Shown here piece after piece: positions 8,249 to 16,572 of a stretch of 64,000 bases of DNA (its first letter is position 1; every line of letters starts with the position of its first letter). Source of the stretch: an uncultured Clostridia bacterium (GTDB taxonomy: Bacteria; Bacillota; Clostridia; Oscillospirales; Oscillospiraceae). Under the pieces are notes generated by a model. That model had not been told where the DNA came from and ran no database searches. It worked only from the letters and a program-made list of their open reading frames with translations. The stretch is from assembly GCA_946186375.1 (NCBI GenBank), contig CAMHMZ010000005.1, forward strand, positions 22,634 through 86,633, read 5' to 3'. Both the position numbers and the translations under genes were made by a program.

Positions 8249-9001
8249 TCACAGGGCCGCGTAGTCGGCGTCGGAGACCGGCTCGAGCCACTCGTTGGAG
8301 GCGTCCTCTCCGGCGACCTCGATCGCCAGGTGCGAAAACCAGCTGTCGCTTGCCGCGCCGTGCCAGTGCTTGACATTGGCCGGGATGTTGACCACGGTGC
8401 CCGGCGTCATCTCCACGGGCGCCTTGCCCCACTCCTGATACCAGCCGCGGCCGCCTACGCAGATCAGCATCTGTCCGCCGCCCTGCGAGGCGTGGTGGAC
8501 GTGCCAGTTGTTGCGGCAGCCCGGCTCAAAGGTCACGTTGAAGACGGGCACCTGCTGTGTCGAAAGTGGTGCGAGATAGCTCTGCCCCACGAAGAACTGC
8601 CCGTAGGGGTTTGCCTCCCCGATGGGGAAGAAGATCGTGTTCTGATAGGCGTCCTTCTCCGTCTGTGCGCTCTCCTCCCCGCACCAGATCTCTTTGGCCT
8701 GGCGGAACACCGCCCAGCCCTTGGGCCAGCCGACGTACATCGTGGCGTGGGTGATGACGGCGGCGATCTCCGCCTTTGTGACGCCGTGGTTTTTCGCGTT
8801 CTGCAGGTGATAGCCGAGGGAGGAGTCGGTAATGCCGGAGGCCATCAGCGACACGACGGTGATGAGGCACTTCGTTTTGACGTCGATGGCGTCCTCGTTC
8901 CAGACCTCGCCGAACAGCACGTCGTCGTTGAGGTGAGCGAACATCGGCGCGAAGTCCCCGAGCTGGGCGCGCCCCGCGGTCTGTGTGATCTTTTCTTTCA
9001 T
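8249..9001 (-). CDS. carboxymuconolactone decarboxylase-like domain fused to a cupin
   Basis: A 250-residue two-domain protein. Residues ~10-105 match the carboxymuconolactone decarboxylase/AhpD-like helical fold (K-C-L-I-T-V-V-S-L, then G-Y-H-L-Q-N-A-x-x-x-G). Ser replaces both Cys of the AhpD C-x-x-C, so peroxidase chemistry is unlikely. Residues ~140-235 are a cupin with metal-ligand histidines in N-W-H-V-H-H and K-H-W-H-G. Such fusions are common beside flavodoxin and quinol monooxygenase genes in anaerobes; their substrate is unknown. Operon position three of four. Confidence 0.88.
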   Translation of the reverse strand: MKEKITQTAGRAQLGDFAPMFAHLNDDVLFGEVWNEDAIDVKTKCLITVVSLMASGITDSSLGYHLQNAKNHGVTKAEIAAVITHATMYVGWPKGWAVFRQAKEIWCGEESAQTEKDAYQNTIFFPIGEANPYGQFFVGQSYLAPLSTQQVPVFNVTFEPGCRNNWHVHHASQGGGQMLICVGGRGWYQEWGKAPVEMTPGTVVNIPANVKHWHGAASDSWFSHLAIEVAGEDASNEWLEPVSDADYAAL

Positions 9002-9017
9002 GCTGCTTCTCCTATCC

Positions 9018-9347
9018 TTATTTTTTGATAAATCTCAGATCCTTCTCCGGCAGGCCCGCGTCGTCGGAGAGAAAGCGCTCGGCGCGCATGTGCAGGTCGT
9101 ATTTTTCCCGCAGCGCCGCGAGCTGCGCCATCATGGGCGAGGCGTGGTGCGCGTCGATGGCCGCCTGGTCGCGCCACTGGTCGATGAGCAATACGGTCTC
9201 GGCGTCGTCCATCGGGAAAAAGTATTCATAGCGGAGATTGCCGTCCTCGGCGCGGATCGCGTCCGCGAGGCCCGTGCGCGTCATTTCCTCGGCGAAGGCG
9301 CGGGCCGCGCCGCCGACGCCGGTGTAATAGAGGTTTACGGTGATCAT
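9018..9347 (-). CDS. antibiotic biosynthesis monooxygenase (ABM)-domain protein, YgiN-like
   Basis: A 109-residue single-domain protein of the dimeric ferredoxin-like ABM fold. It has V-N-L-Y at the first strand, E-Y-F-F-P-M-D-D-A-E-T-V-L-L-I-D-Q-W in the middle and a conserved H-H near 86-87. Relatives act on quinols and other aromatic substrates without a cofactor. Its ATG overlaps the TetR stop by four bases (ATGA), so the two are translationally coupled. It sits upstream of the CMD/cupin and flavodoxin genes. Confidence 0.85.
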   Translation of the reverse strand: MITVNLYYTGVGGAARAFAEEMTRTGLADAIRAEDGNLRYEYFFPMDDAETVLLIDQWRDQAAIDAHHASPMMAQLAALREKYDLHMRAERFLSDDAGLPEKDLRFIKK

Positions 9348-9973
9348 GTCAGTCCTCCCAGCAGGGTCTTGATAAAGCGAAAGGCCATTTCATAAGTGCT
9401 CATGTAGACATAGGAGATCCCGGCCTCCTCCATGGCCTGCCGCTGCCGATCGGTCACGACGGTGTAGGGGTAGAGGCCGTAGATGAAGGGCAGCAGCGCG
9501 TACAGGAAGGTCTGCCGCTCCTCCTCCCCCAGCGTGGGGACGAAGGTCTGCAGGCAGCGCTCGATCGCCCGGCTCGACGCGCCGTAGGCGACTTTGAACT
9601 CCACAAGGCGCTCCGGTCGGGAGTTTGCCTCCATGTCGTAGAGGTTCATGCTGAGGAGCTTGAGCATCAACGGCCGCCGCTCCAGCGCGTGCGCCAGCAT
9701 CGAGGCCAGCTCCCCGGTCGTAAGGGTCTCCCCGCTCTCGCAGAGGGCGTTGAGATCGGCGGCGAAGAGCTCGTACTCCCGCTGGAAGAGCGCGAGGAAG
9801 ATCTCCTCCTTGGTCTCGAAATAGTTATAGATCGAGGTGCGGGTGAAGGAGGTCTGCTGGCCGATCTCCTTGAGGGTGATGTCCTTGAAGCTCCCGGTCT
9901 CGTAAAGCTTGCGGCAGGCGGCGAGGATCTCCTCGCGCCGGGCGTTGGTGAGTTCTTCCGAGCCTTTCGGCAT
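9344..9973 (-). CDS. TetR/AcrR-family transcriptional regulator
   Basis: A 209-residue repressor, first gene of a four-gene leftward operon. The N-terminal helix-turn-helix is clear (I-L-A-A-C-R-K-L-Y near 14, then D-I-T-L-K-E-I-G and F-T-R-T-S-I-Y-N-Y-F-E-T-K-E-E near 50-65). The C-terminal ~130 residues are a helical ligand domain of the kind seen in clostridial TetR_C family members. Two matching palindromes flank the -10 element just upstream, so it very likely represses its own operon until a ligand, perhaps an aromatic or quinone, binds. Confidence 0.9.
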   Translation of the reverse strand: MPKGSEELTNARREEILAACRKLYETGSFKDITLKEIGQQTSFTRTSIYNYFETKEEIFLALFQREYELFAADLNALCESGETLTTGELASMLAHALERRPLMLKLLSMNLYDMEANSRPERLVEFKVAYGASSRAIERCLQTFVPTLGEEERQTFLYALLPFIYGLYPYTVVTDRQRQAMEEAGISYVYMSTYEMAFRFIKTLLGGLT

Positions 9974-9998
9974 GGTGCTCCCCTCCTCCGAAAAATAA

Positions 9999-10011
9999 TG
10001 ACACGATGTCA
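9999..10011. promoter_or_regulatory. TetR operator 1
   Basis: TGACACGATGTCA is a 5-3-5 palindrome between the -10 element and the TetR start codon. It is a near copy of operator 2. Confidence 0.75.
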
Positions 10012-10017
10012 GAAGCT

Positions 10018-10046
10018 ATGATACCAGCATTCTGACACCGTGTCAA
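10018..10046 (-). promoter_or_regulatory. promoter of the TetR operon
   Basis: On the minus strand, TTGACA (10041-10046), a 17-base spacer and TATCAT (10018-10023). The -35 lies inside operator 2, so bound repressor would block RNA polymerase. Confidence 0.75.
10033..10045. promoter_or_regulatory. TetR operator 2
   Basis: TGACACCGTGTCA, a 5-3-5 palindrome overlapping the -35 hexamer. With operator 1 it forms a larger inverted repeat (TGACACGATGTCAGAA / TTCTGACACCGTGTCA). Confidence 0.78.
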
Positions 10047-10073
10047 CTCTTTTTCTGCTTTTCCTTCGCTGCG

Positions 10074-10394
10074 TTATTTGAGCTTGTAGTGGTCCTCGTT
10101 GATCTCCCAGCCGCGGTCGAGCAGCCAGTAGGAGGCCTGCTCCTCCTCGGGCTCGTCCTCGCCGATGGGCACGTCGGGCTTGGCGTTTTTGAGCTTCTTT
10201 TTGAGCTCATACCCGCGCAGGTCCTTCACCGTGAAGGGAAGGCCCAGCTCCTCGGCGATCGGCAGCAGCACGGCCTCCACCAGAGACTCTCTTATTTCAA
10301 GGCTGCCGGGATAGGCGGCCTCGGCCTCGGCCACGCGCCGGCGCAGCGCTTCGTCCGCGTCATAGCGCTCGAAAAAAGCTTCCACGTTCGTCAT
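10074..10394 (-). CDS. small Nif11-like domain protein
   Basis: A 106-residue cytoplasmic protein. Residues 1-65 fit the Nif11 pattern: V-E-A-F-F-E-R-Y-D-A-D-E-A-L-R-R-R-V-A, then P-I-A-E-E-L-G-L-P-F-T-V-K-D-L. The rest is charged, with a K-K-K-L-K-N patch and an acidic run. Nif11 domains occur in nitrogen-fixation loci and as leader peptides of some RiPPs. This one lacks a GG/GA cleavage site and a core peptide, so a RiPP role is not supported. Its ATG lies four bases after the S9 peptidase start of stop overlap (ATGA at 10391-10394), so it is coupled to that gene. Confidence 0.6.
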   Translation of the reverse strand: MTNVEAFFERYDADEALRRRVAEAEAAYPGSLEIRESLVEAVLLPIAEELGLPFTVKDLRGYELKKKLKNAKPDVPIGEDEPEEEQASYWLLDRGWEINEDHYKLK

Positions 10395-12391
10395 GCCTGC
10401 TTCTCCTTTGCGTATTTTTCAAACCAGTCGGTGATCTCCTTCAGGCGGCGCAGCCGGTGCTTGGGCTTGCCGGAGCGCGAGAGCTCGTGGTTCTCCCCGT
10501 GGAAGAGGCACAGCCGAGCCGGCACGCCTTTTTGCAAAAGCGCCGTGAGCATCTGCAGACCCTGGTCGAGCGGGCAGCGGTAATCCTCGTCCGAGTGGAT
10601 GAAGAGCGTGGGCGTGACGGCCCTGTCCGCGTATTTGAGCGGCGAGCGCTCCCAGAGCTTTTCGGGGCTGGCCCAGAGGTCGGCGGCGTTCTGGTCGGCG
10701 GCAAATTCGTGCCCGATGTCAGACACGCCCCAGAAGCTCAGCCAGTTGGAGATGGAGCGCTGCGAGGCCGCGCAGCAGAAGCGGTCGGTGTGGCCGATGA
10801 TCCAGTTGATCATGAAGCCGCCGTAGCTGCCGCCCGTCTCGCACACGCGTTTGGGGTCGATCTGCGGATAGGCCGCCAGCACCGCATCGGTAAAGTCCAT
10901 GAGGTTCTGATAATCCGTGCAGCCGTAGGCGCCGCGGATGTCCGCGAAGTCGTTGTCGCGCCCGTCGCTGCCCTTGGGGTTGCAGAAGAAGACAAAGTAG
11001 CCCATCGAGGCCCAGAGCTGCATCTCATGATAGAAGACCGGGCCGTAGACCGTCTTCGGGCCGCCGTGCACGTCCAGCACGGCCGGATAGCGCTTATTGG
11101 GGTCATAGTCTTTCGGCTCGAGCACCCAGCCCTCGATGCTGAGGCCCGCGCTCTCGACCTGCAGGGGCTTCGGCTCGGCCACGTACACGTCGCGCAGCAG
11201 CTCCTCGTTGAAGCGGCTCAGCTGCGTCAGCTCCCCGCTCGTAAGATCATAGCGGTAGAGCTCCTGCGGCTTCATGTCATAAAGCGCGATAAGCAGCGCC
11301 TCGTCCCCGCAGGCGTCGAAGCAGTCGATGCTGCCGGGCTTTTCGATCACGGGCGTATCCGAGCCGTCGGGATCCAGCCGGTACAGGAGGCAATTGCCCT
11401 CGCGCGTCGCGAGGTGGTAGAGGCTCTCCCCCACCGCCGCCGCGCTGCGCCCATCGCCGAGACGGCAGTCGGAGCCGACGCTGTTGTAGAGACTGCCTTC
11501 CTCCTGCCGCAGCAGGCGCAGCGCGCCGCTGGCGGGGTCGAGCTCATAGATCCAGGCGTTTTCATTGAGGCCGAAGCGCGCACCCTCGGTCGCGAAGACC
11601 AGCAGCCGCTCCCCCACGGCCTCGAGATGCTCGAGCATAAGGCTGTCGCTTTGGCAGACCGAGCGCTTCTCGCCCGTCTTCCAGTTCACGGCGCGCAGTT
11701 CGAAGCCGCGCAGGGGCGAGACCGTTTCCCAGGAGGTGAGCGCGTAGAAGAGCTCGTCCCCCAATACAGTGAGGCTCCCCAGATCCTCGGGCGGAGCCGT
11801 GAGCGCGGTGAACTTTTTCGTCTCGGTGTTGACGATGAAGAGGGCGCTGCGCTCGCCGTTGCGCACGCCGGCGCCGTTGAACCAGAAGGGCAGCTCGTCG
11901 AAGACCTCGTAATCTTTGTCCTCCTCACGCTGCTTTTTCACCTTCTCGCGCTCTTCCTTCTCCGCCGCGTACAGGGCCGGGTGGCGCTTGTCTATGGTCG
12001 CTGTCACGGCCAGATGCTCTTTGTCCAGCACGCGCATGGAGCCCACGGCAAAGGGCAGCTCCAGCCAGGGCAGGGCCTCGCCGCCGCGCAGATCGAGCAC
12101 ATAAAGCGAGGTAAAGTCCTCCTTCGCCTCCCGGCGCTTCTTTTCCTTCGCCGTGCGTACGGCGGGAAAGACTAGGCGCTCCTCATCGAGCCAGACGAAG
12201 CTGCGCTCCTCCCCGAGATCGGTCAGCTGCCGCAGCGCGCCGTCCTCATAGAGCCAGAGGCGTGACTCGTAGCTGTTGTTCTCCTCGTCGGCCGTGGCGA
12301 CGGCAAAGGCCGCGCGCCTGCCGCCGGGCGCATAGCGCACGCCGGAGAGAAAGCGGCAGCGCAGGATATCGTTCATTTCCACAGGTTTCAT
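10391..12391 (-). CDS. S9 family prolyl oligopeptidase / acylaminoacyl-peptidase
   Basis: A 666-residue cytoplasmic serine peptidase with an N-terminal beta-propeller (~1-410) that restricts access to oligopeptides and a C-terminal alpha/beta-hydrolase domain. The catalytic triad is visible: Ser in G-G-S-Y-G-G near 520, Asp in H-S-D-E-D-Y-R-C-P-L near 605 and His in F-H-G-E-N-H-E-L near 640. The start is the ATG at 12391, with GGGAGG on the minus strand; an upstream in-frame extension is Arg-rich and has no homology. It overlaps the next gene by four bases. Confidence 0.92.
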   Translation of the reverse strand: MKPVEMNDILRCRFLSGVRYAPGGRRAAFAVATADEENNSYESRLWLYEDGALRQLTDLGEERSFVWLDEERLVFPAVRTAKEKKRREAKEDFTSLYVLDLRGGEALPWLELPFAVGSMRVLDKEHLAVTATIDKRHPALYAAEKEEREKVKKQREEDKDYEVFDELPFWFNGAGVRNGERSALFIVNTETKKFTALTAPPEDLGSLTVLGDELFYALTSWETVSPLRGFELRAVNWKTGEKRSVCQSDSLMLEHLEAVGERLLVFATEGARFGLNENAWIYELDPASGALRLLRQEEGSLYNSVGSDCRLGDGRSAAAVGESLYHLATREGNCLLYRLDPDGSDTPVIEKPGSIDCFDACGDEALLIALYDMKPQELYRYDLTSGELTQLSRFNEELLRDVYVAEPKPLQVESAGLSIEGWVLEPKDYDPNKRYPAVLDVHGGPKTVYGPVFYHEMQLWASMGYFVFFCNPKGSDGRDNDFADIRGAYGCTDYQNLMDFTDAVLAAYPQIDPKRVCETGGSYGGFMINWIIGHTDRFCCAASQRSISNWLSFWGVSDIGHEFAADQNAADLWASPEKLWERSPLKYADRAVTPTLFIHSDEDYRCPLDQGLQMLTALLQKGVPARLCLFHGENHELSRSGKPKHRLRRLKEITDWFEKYAKEKQA

Positions 12392-12419
12392 ATGTCTGGC
12401 CTCCCGGTCATTTTTTCTT

Positions 12420-12986
12420 TCAGCCCTGACTTTCCGCAAGGGGATAGCCCAGGGCCGCCGCTTCCTCATAGCTGAGCGCATAGCGGCTGCTTTGATCCCG
12501 CTTTTCCATCAGCGGGTCATAGAGATGCGGCGTGCCGTCAAGGACGATCTCCGTCCAGGCATGCTCCTCCTCCATGCCCTCGAGCGTGCCGATGACACCG
12601 CGCGCCTCAAAGCCCAGCGAGCGGGCGAGCAGCGTGAAGAGCGCGGCATAGTCATAGCAGTCGCCGCGCCCGGTCTCGAGCATGCTTTTGCCGTCGCGCT
12701 CCTCCCAGCCCTCGCCGTCGGTGTGGCCGCCGCGGCCGAGATAGCGATAGTCCTTCATGACATGCTCGTAGGCGCGCCGCAGCAGCGCTTCCCGGTCGCC
12801 CGCCTCCGCGGGATCCTCCTCGCAGAGCCGCCGCAGCTCCTCTTCGAGATACGCGTCGAGCTCCGCGTCCCCCGTGAGGCAGGCCGTCGGCGTCGGCGTT
12901 TCCGGCTGCCGAACGCCGCAGGCGGAGAGCAGGAGCAGACACAGCAGGAGGAGAAGGGCTGCGCTTTTTTGAAAAACGCGGTTCAT
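12420..12986 (-). CDS. transglutaminase-like lipoprotein
   Basis: A 188-residue lipoprotein: signal with L-L-L-S-A-C lipobox (Cys22), then a helical region, then a transglutaminase-core cysteine-protease fold. The putative triad is Cys in R-G-D-C-Y-D-Y-A, His in E-E-H-A-W-T-E-I and Asp in L-Y-D-P. Such exported proteins are usually peptidases or cross-linkers acting at the cell surface; the substrate cannot be told. It is 28 bases upstream of, and on the same strand as, the S9 peptidase, and may share its transcript. Confidence 0.85.
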   Translation of the reverse strand: MNRVFQKSAALLLLLCLLLLSACGVRQPETPTPTACLTGDAELDAYLEEELRRLCEEDPAEAGDREALLRRAYEHVMKDYRYLGRGGHTDGEGWEERDGKSMLETGRGDCYDYAALFTLLARSLGFEARGVIGTLEGMEEEHAWTEIVLDGTPHLYDPLMEKRDQSSRYALSYEEAAALGYPLAESQG

Positions 12987-13027
12987 CCATTTTTCTCCTT
13001 TTGAGCGCCCGGCGGCGTCAAACCTGG

Positions 13028-13056
13028 TTGACTTGACCCGGCGCGGATACTATAAT
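13028..13056 (+). promoter_or_regulatory. promoter of the lipoprotein-dlt transcript
   Basis: TTGACT, a 17-base spacer and a perfect TATAAT. A second TATAAT lies 8 bases on. The start codon is 90 bases downstream. No strong terminator separates the lipoprotein gene from dltA, so this may serve the whole dlt operon. Confidence 0.7.
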
Positions 13057-13145
13057 GATATAATAAACTGTCATAAATAGTCTGTCAAGGTCGAGCCCTC
13101 CCGGGAAGGGCGTGACCGAAGCTGCTGTCACGGAGGTAAACCACC

Positions 13146-13658
13146 ATGAAACGAGTCTCGGCTCTGCTGCTCACTCTGCTTTTGCTGCTCTGCTGCGTCG
13201 GCTGCGGCGCGCAGAGCTCCGCTGTCTTCGGTGAAAAGGACATCAGCCTCACCGTCGGCGGCCGGACGGTCACGCCGGACAAGGCCCCGGAGGAGATCCT
13301 GGCCGTGCTGGGAGAAGACTTTGAATACGCAGAGGCCGTTTCCTGTGTGTACGAGGGTCTGGACAAGACCTATTCCTATGCCGACGCCGTGCTGTACACC
13401 TGGCCCGACGGAGATACCGACCGGCTGATGGAGCTCTCTTGCAGCGGCGGCGACGTGAAGACCTCCCGCGGCATCGGCCTCGGCGCGAGCCGGGACGACG
13501 TGATCGCCGCCTACGGCGAGCCGACGAGCGAGCTCGGCCTCACACTGAGCTATGAGCTTCCCGCCTCGGGCGAGATGGAGCCCGCCTCTCTTTATTTTCT
13601 GATCCGCGACGGGCGGGTGGAGGCCATCGGCATCACCGCCGAGCATCGCGCGGAATGA
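13146..13658 (+). CDS. lipoprotein of unknown function
   Basis: A 170-residue lipoprotein (hydrophobic signal, L-C-C-V-G-C lipobox, Cys20). The mature part has two related halves. The first has I-S-L-T-V-G-G-R-T-V-T-P; the second has the motif G-I-G-L-G-A-S-R-D-D-V-I-A-A-Y-G-E-P, which recurs in many clostridial lipoproteins and resembles small beta-lactamase-inhibitor-like/SmpA-like folds. RBS cggaggtaaaccacc is good. The stop overlaps a possible early dltA start, so it is probably cotranscribed with dlt and may have a cell-envelope role. Confidence 0.78.
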   Translation: MKRVSALLLTLLLLLCCVGCGAQSSAVFGEKDISLTVGGRTVTPDKAPEEILAVLGEDFEYAEAVSCVYEGLDKTYSYADAVLYTWPDGDTDRLMELSCSGGDVKTSRGIGLGASRDDVIAAYGEPTSELGLTLSYELPASGEMEPASLYFLIRDGRVEAIGITAEHRAE

Positions 13659-13681
13659 GCGCGGGAGGCAGGGAAAGCATC

Positions 13682-15184
13682 ATGCAGTTTTTGGAAAAGC
13701 TGGCCGCCTGGGCGCAGACCGACCGGACGGCCATCGTCTACGGAGAAGAGCGCCTGCGCTACGCCGAGCTGGAAGCGCGCTCGAACGCCTTCGCGCATTG
13801 GCTGCTGCGCACGCTGGGGGACGACCGGAGCCCCGTGCTCCTCTATGGGCACAAGGAGCTCGCTCTGCCCGCGTGCATGTTCGGCGCGCTGAAGGCCGGG
13901 CGCGGCTATGTGCCGGTCGACACCAGCTTCCCGCCTGAGCGCGTGCGGCAGATCGTCGAGGAGCTGCGCCCCGCGCTGATCGTCGACCTCTGCGGCCTGG
14001 GGCTTGAGGACGGGCGCGTGCTGAGCGCCGGGGAGCTTGAGGAGATCCTCCATGCCGACAGCGAGCCCGTGCCGCCCTCCTTCTGGATCCGGCCGGAGCA
14101 GGCGGCCTATATTCTCTTCACCTCAGGCTCCACCGGCCGGGCGAAGGGCGTGCAGGTCAGCGCCGGCAACATCGCCGCCTTTCTGGAGGGGGTCGCCCCC
14201 TGGTTTGACAGTGAAACGGAAAACGGCGTCATCCTCAACGAGATCTCCTATTCTTTTGATGTTTCCGTCTGTGCGCTCTACTACGGTCTCGGGCACGGCA
14301 TGCTGCTGTACACGCTCGACAGGCAGACGCTCAGCGATCCGAAGCGCCTGTTCGAGGCGCTGGCGGCCTCGGGCGTGACGCTCTGGGTATCGACGCCCTC
14401 GCTTGCGGAGCTGTGCGTACCGTCCGAGCGTTTCTCCCGCGCGCTGCTGCCGCGCGTCGAGCGCTTTGTCTTCTGCGGCGAGGTGCTGACGGAAAAGCTC
14501 TCGCGCCAGATGCTCGAGCGCTTTCCGGACGTACAGCTCATCAACGCCTACGGCCCGACGGAGGCGACCGTGCTGGTCACCGCCGCGCGCGTCACGGAGG
14601 AGCTTCTGGCAGAGGGCCCCTCGGTCCCCATCGGCGCCCCCTTCTCTCCCGTGCGGGCCTGGATCGCCGGCCCGGAGGGCGAGGAGCTGCCCGAGGGCGA
14701 GGAGGGCGAGCTCCTGCTTGCGGGAGACTGCGTCAGCCCCGGCTATCTTTTTCGCCCCGAGCTCAACGCGCGCGCCTTCTTCACCGATCCCGTCAGCGGC
14801 AAGCGCGGCTACCGGACGGGCGACCTCTGCTTTATAAAAAACGGCCTCGTGTACTACTGCGGGCGGCTCGACGGGCAGGTGAAGCTCAACGGCTTTCGCG
14901 TGGAGCTGGAGGACGTGGAGAATAACCTCGTCAAGCTCCCCAACATCGCGCGCGCCGCGGTGCTGCCCGTGCTCACCGACGGCAAGCCCAGCTCTCTCAC
15001 CGCCTTTGTCCTGCTCGAAGCGCCCGACGGACTGAGCTCCCTCAAGCGTACGCAGCGCCTGCGCGCCGCGCTCGGCGAGCTTGTGCCCTCCTACATGATC
15101 CCGCGGCGCATCGTCGCCGTGGACGCCTTCCCGCTCAACACAAACGGCAAGATCGACAAAAAGGCGCTTGCCGCGCTGCTGTAA
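13682..15184 (+). CDS. dltA: D-alanine--D-alanyl carrier protein ligase DltA
   Basis: A 500-residue adenylate-forming enzyme that activates D-alanine with ATP and loads it on the DltC phosphopantetheine. The AMP-binding signature F-T-S-G-S-T-G-R-A-K-G is near 145-155, N-A-Y-G-P-T-E-A-T near 290, Y-R-T-G-D near 379, and the C-terminal N-G-K-I-D-K-K holds the catalytic Lys near 490. The start at 13682 (M-Q-F-L-E-K) matches the family N-terminus; a start at 13655 would overlap the previous stop. First gene of dltA-B-C-D-X. Confidence 0.95.
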   Translation: MQFLEKLAAWAQTDRTAIVYGEERLRYAELEARSNAFAHWLLRTLGDDRSPVLLYGHKELALPACMFGALKAGRGYVPVDTSFPPERVRQIVEELRPALIVDLCGLGLEDGRVLSAGELEEILHADSEPVPPSFWIRPEQAAYILFTSGSTGRAKGVQVSAGNIAAFLEGVAPWFDSETENGVILNEISYSFDVSVCALYYGLGHGMLLYTLDRQTLSDPKRLFEALAASGVTLWVSTPSLAELCVPSERFSRALLPRVERFVFCGEVLTEKLSRQMLERFPDVQLINAYGPTEATVLVTAARVTEELLAEGPSVPIGAPFSPVRAWIAGPEGEELPEGEEGELLLAGDCVSPGYLFRPELNARAFFTDPVSGKRGYRTGDLCFIKNGLVYYCGRLDGQVKLNGFRVELEDVENNLVKLPNIARAAVLPVLTDGKPSSLTAFVLLEAPDGLSSLKRTQRLRAALGELVPSYMIPRRIVAVDAFPLNTNGKIDKKALAALL

Positions 15185-15195
15185 AGGGGGCGGGC

Positions 15196-16335
15196 ATGAG
15201 TCCTTATCAGAGTCTTCTCTTTTTCGCGCTGCTCGCGCTCGTGCTGCTCCCCGCCGCCGTGCTGGGGCTGCGCGGCCGCTCGCTGCGCGTGTATGGCTTT
15301 GCCGCGACCCTTGTGATGCTGCTGCTCTTCTTTGACTCCTGGCGCGCAAGGCTCCTGCTGGCGTTCTTCTATCTTCTGCAGGTCTCTCTCTGCTTCGGCT
15401 ATCTCGCGCTGCGCCGAAAAAGCGGCCGGCGGCCTCTTCTCTGGCTTGCGCTGCTGCTGTCGCTGACGCCGCTGCTGCTGTGCAAGCTGGGCGGGCTCCT
15501 CCCCGCGCTGCGGCCGCTGAGCTTTCTGGGCGTGAGCTATATGAGCTTTCGCGCCGCGCAGGTGCTCATCGAGATCTACGACGGCCATATCCGGGAGCTG
15601 TCGCTGCTGGATCTGAGCTATTTCCTGCTCTTCTTTCCCTCCGTGGCCTCCGGCCCTATTGACCGGTACCGCCGCTTTTCAGCCGATCTGCACCAGGAGC
15701 GCAGCGGCGAGGAGTACGGGGAGCTTCTGCGCCAGGGCGTCTGGAAGCTCATGACCGGCGCCTTCTATCACTTCGCGCTCGGCGAGCTCATCTGGCAATT
15801 CTGGCTTGCGCGGCTGCCGGAGCACGGCTTTCTCGCGACCTGGAGCTATCTTTACGGTTACACCTTCTACATGTTCTTCAACTTCGCCGGCTACAGCCGC
15901 ATGGCCGTCGGCACAGCGGTTCTCCTTGGCGTTCAGATGCCCGACAACTTCAACCGCCCCTTCCTGAGCGTCGACATGAAGGACTTCTGGGCGCGCTGGC
16001 ACATCTCCCTGTCCACCTGGCTGCGCGACTACGTCTATAATCGCTTTGCACTGGCCTCGCTGCGAGGCAAGTGGTTCAAAAATCCGCGCGTCGGCTCCTG
16101 CCTGGGCTATTTTATCACGATGACCCTGATGGGTCTCTGGCACGGTCTGACCCCGGGCTATCTGGTGTACGGCCTGTATCACGGCGCGCTGATGGCGCTC
16201 AACGAAGTGCTCGACACGCGCTGGAAGAAATTCAAAAAGCTCAAAAAGCAGCCCGCCGCCCGGACCGTGATGGCGCTCATCACCTTCCATCTCTTCGGCT
16301 TCGGTCTGCTCCTCTTCTCCGGAAGAATTCTTTAA
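15196..16335 (+). CDS. dltB: MBOAT-family D-alanyl transfer protein DltB
   Basis: A 379-residue polytopic membrane protein of the membrane-bound O-acyltransferase family that moves D-Ala from DltC across the membrane. Around ten hydrophobic segments are visible. The conserved catalytic His is in L-M-G-L-W-H-G-L-T-P near 316, and W-H-I-S-L-S-T-W-L-R-D-Y near 275 is the family signature. It starts 11 bases after dltA. Confidence 0.95.
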   Translation: MSPYQSLLFFALLALVLLPAAVLGLRGRSLRVYGFAATLVMLLLFFDSWRARLLLAFFYLLQVSLCFGYLALRRKSGRRPLLWLALLLSLTPLLLCKLGGLLPALRPLSFLGVSYMSFRAAQVLIEIYDGHIRELSLLDLSYFLLFFPSVASGPIDRYRRFSADLHQERSGEEYGELLRQGVWKLMTGAFYHFALGELIWQFWLARLPEHGFLATWSYLYGYTFYMFFNFAGYSRMAVGTAVLLGVQMPDNFNRPFLSVDMKDFWARWHISLSTWLRDYVYNRFALASLRGKWFKNPRVGSCLGYFITMTLMGLWHGLTPGYLVYGLYHGALMALNEVLDTRWKKFKKLKKQPAARTVMALITFHLFGFGLLLFSGRIL

Positions 16336-16353
16336 GATGGGAGAACCCTTATC

Positions 16354-16572
16354 ATGACAGACAAGATCATCGACATTCTCACCGACATCAGCGGCGCCGA
16401 CGAGGGCGAGATCCTCGCCGACACGGAGCTCTTCGAGGAGGGCGTGCTCGACTCCTTCGGACTCGTGCAGCTGGTCGTGGCACTCGAGGGCGAGGGCTAT
16501 AAGCTCGACCTGGCGGAGCTCGACCGCAGCCAGGTCTCCACGCCCGCAAAGATCGCACAGCTGCTCCAATGA
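16354..16572 (+). CDS. dltC: D-alanyl carrier protein DltC
   Basis: A 72-residue acyl-carrier-type protein. The phosphopantetheine attachment Ser lies in G-V-L-D-S-F-G-L-V-Q-L near residue 34. Length and the four-helix pattern match the family. It carries activated D-Ala from DltA to DltB. The stop overlaps the dltD start (ATGA). Confidence 0.95.
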   Translation: MTDKIIDILTDISGADEGEILADTELFEEGVLDSFGLVQLVVALEGEGYKLDLAELDRSQVSTPAKIAQLLQ

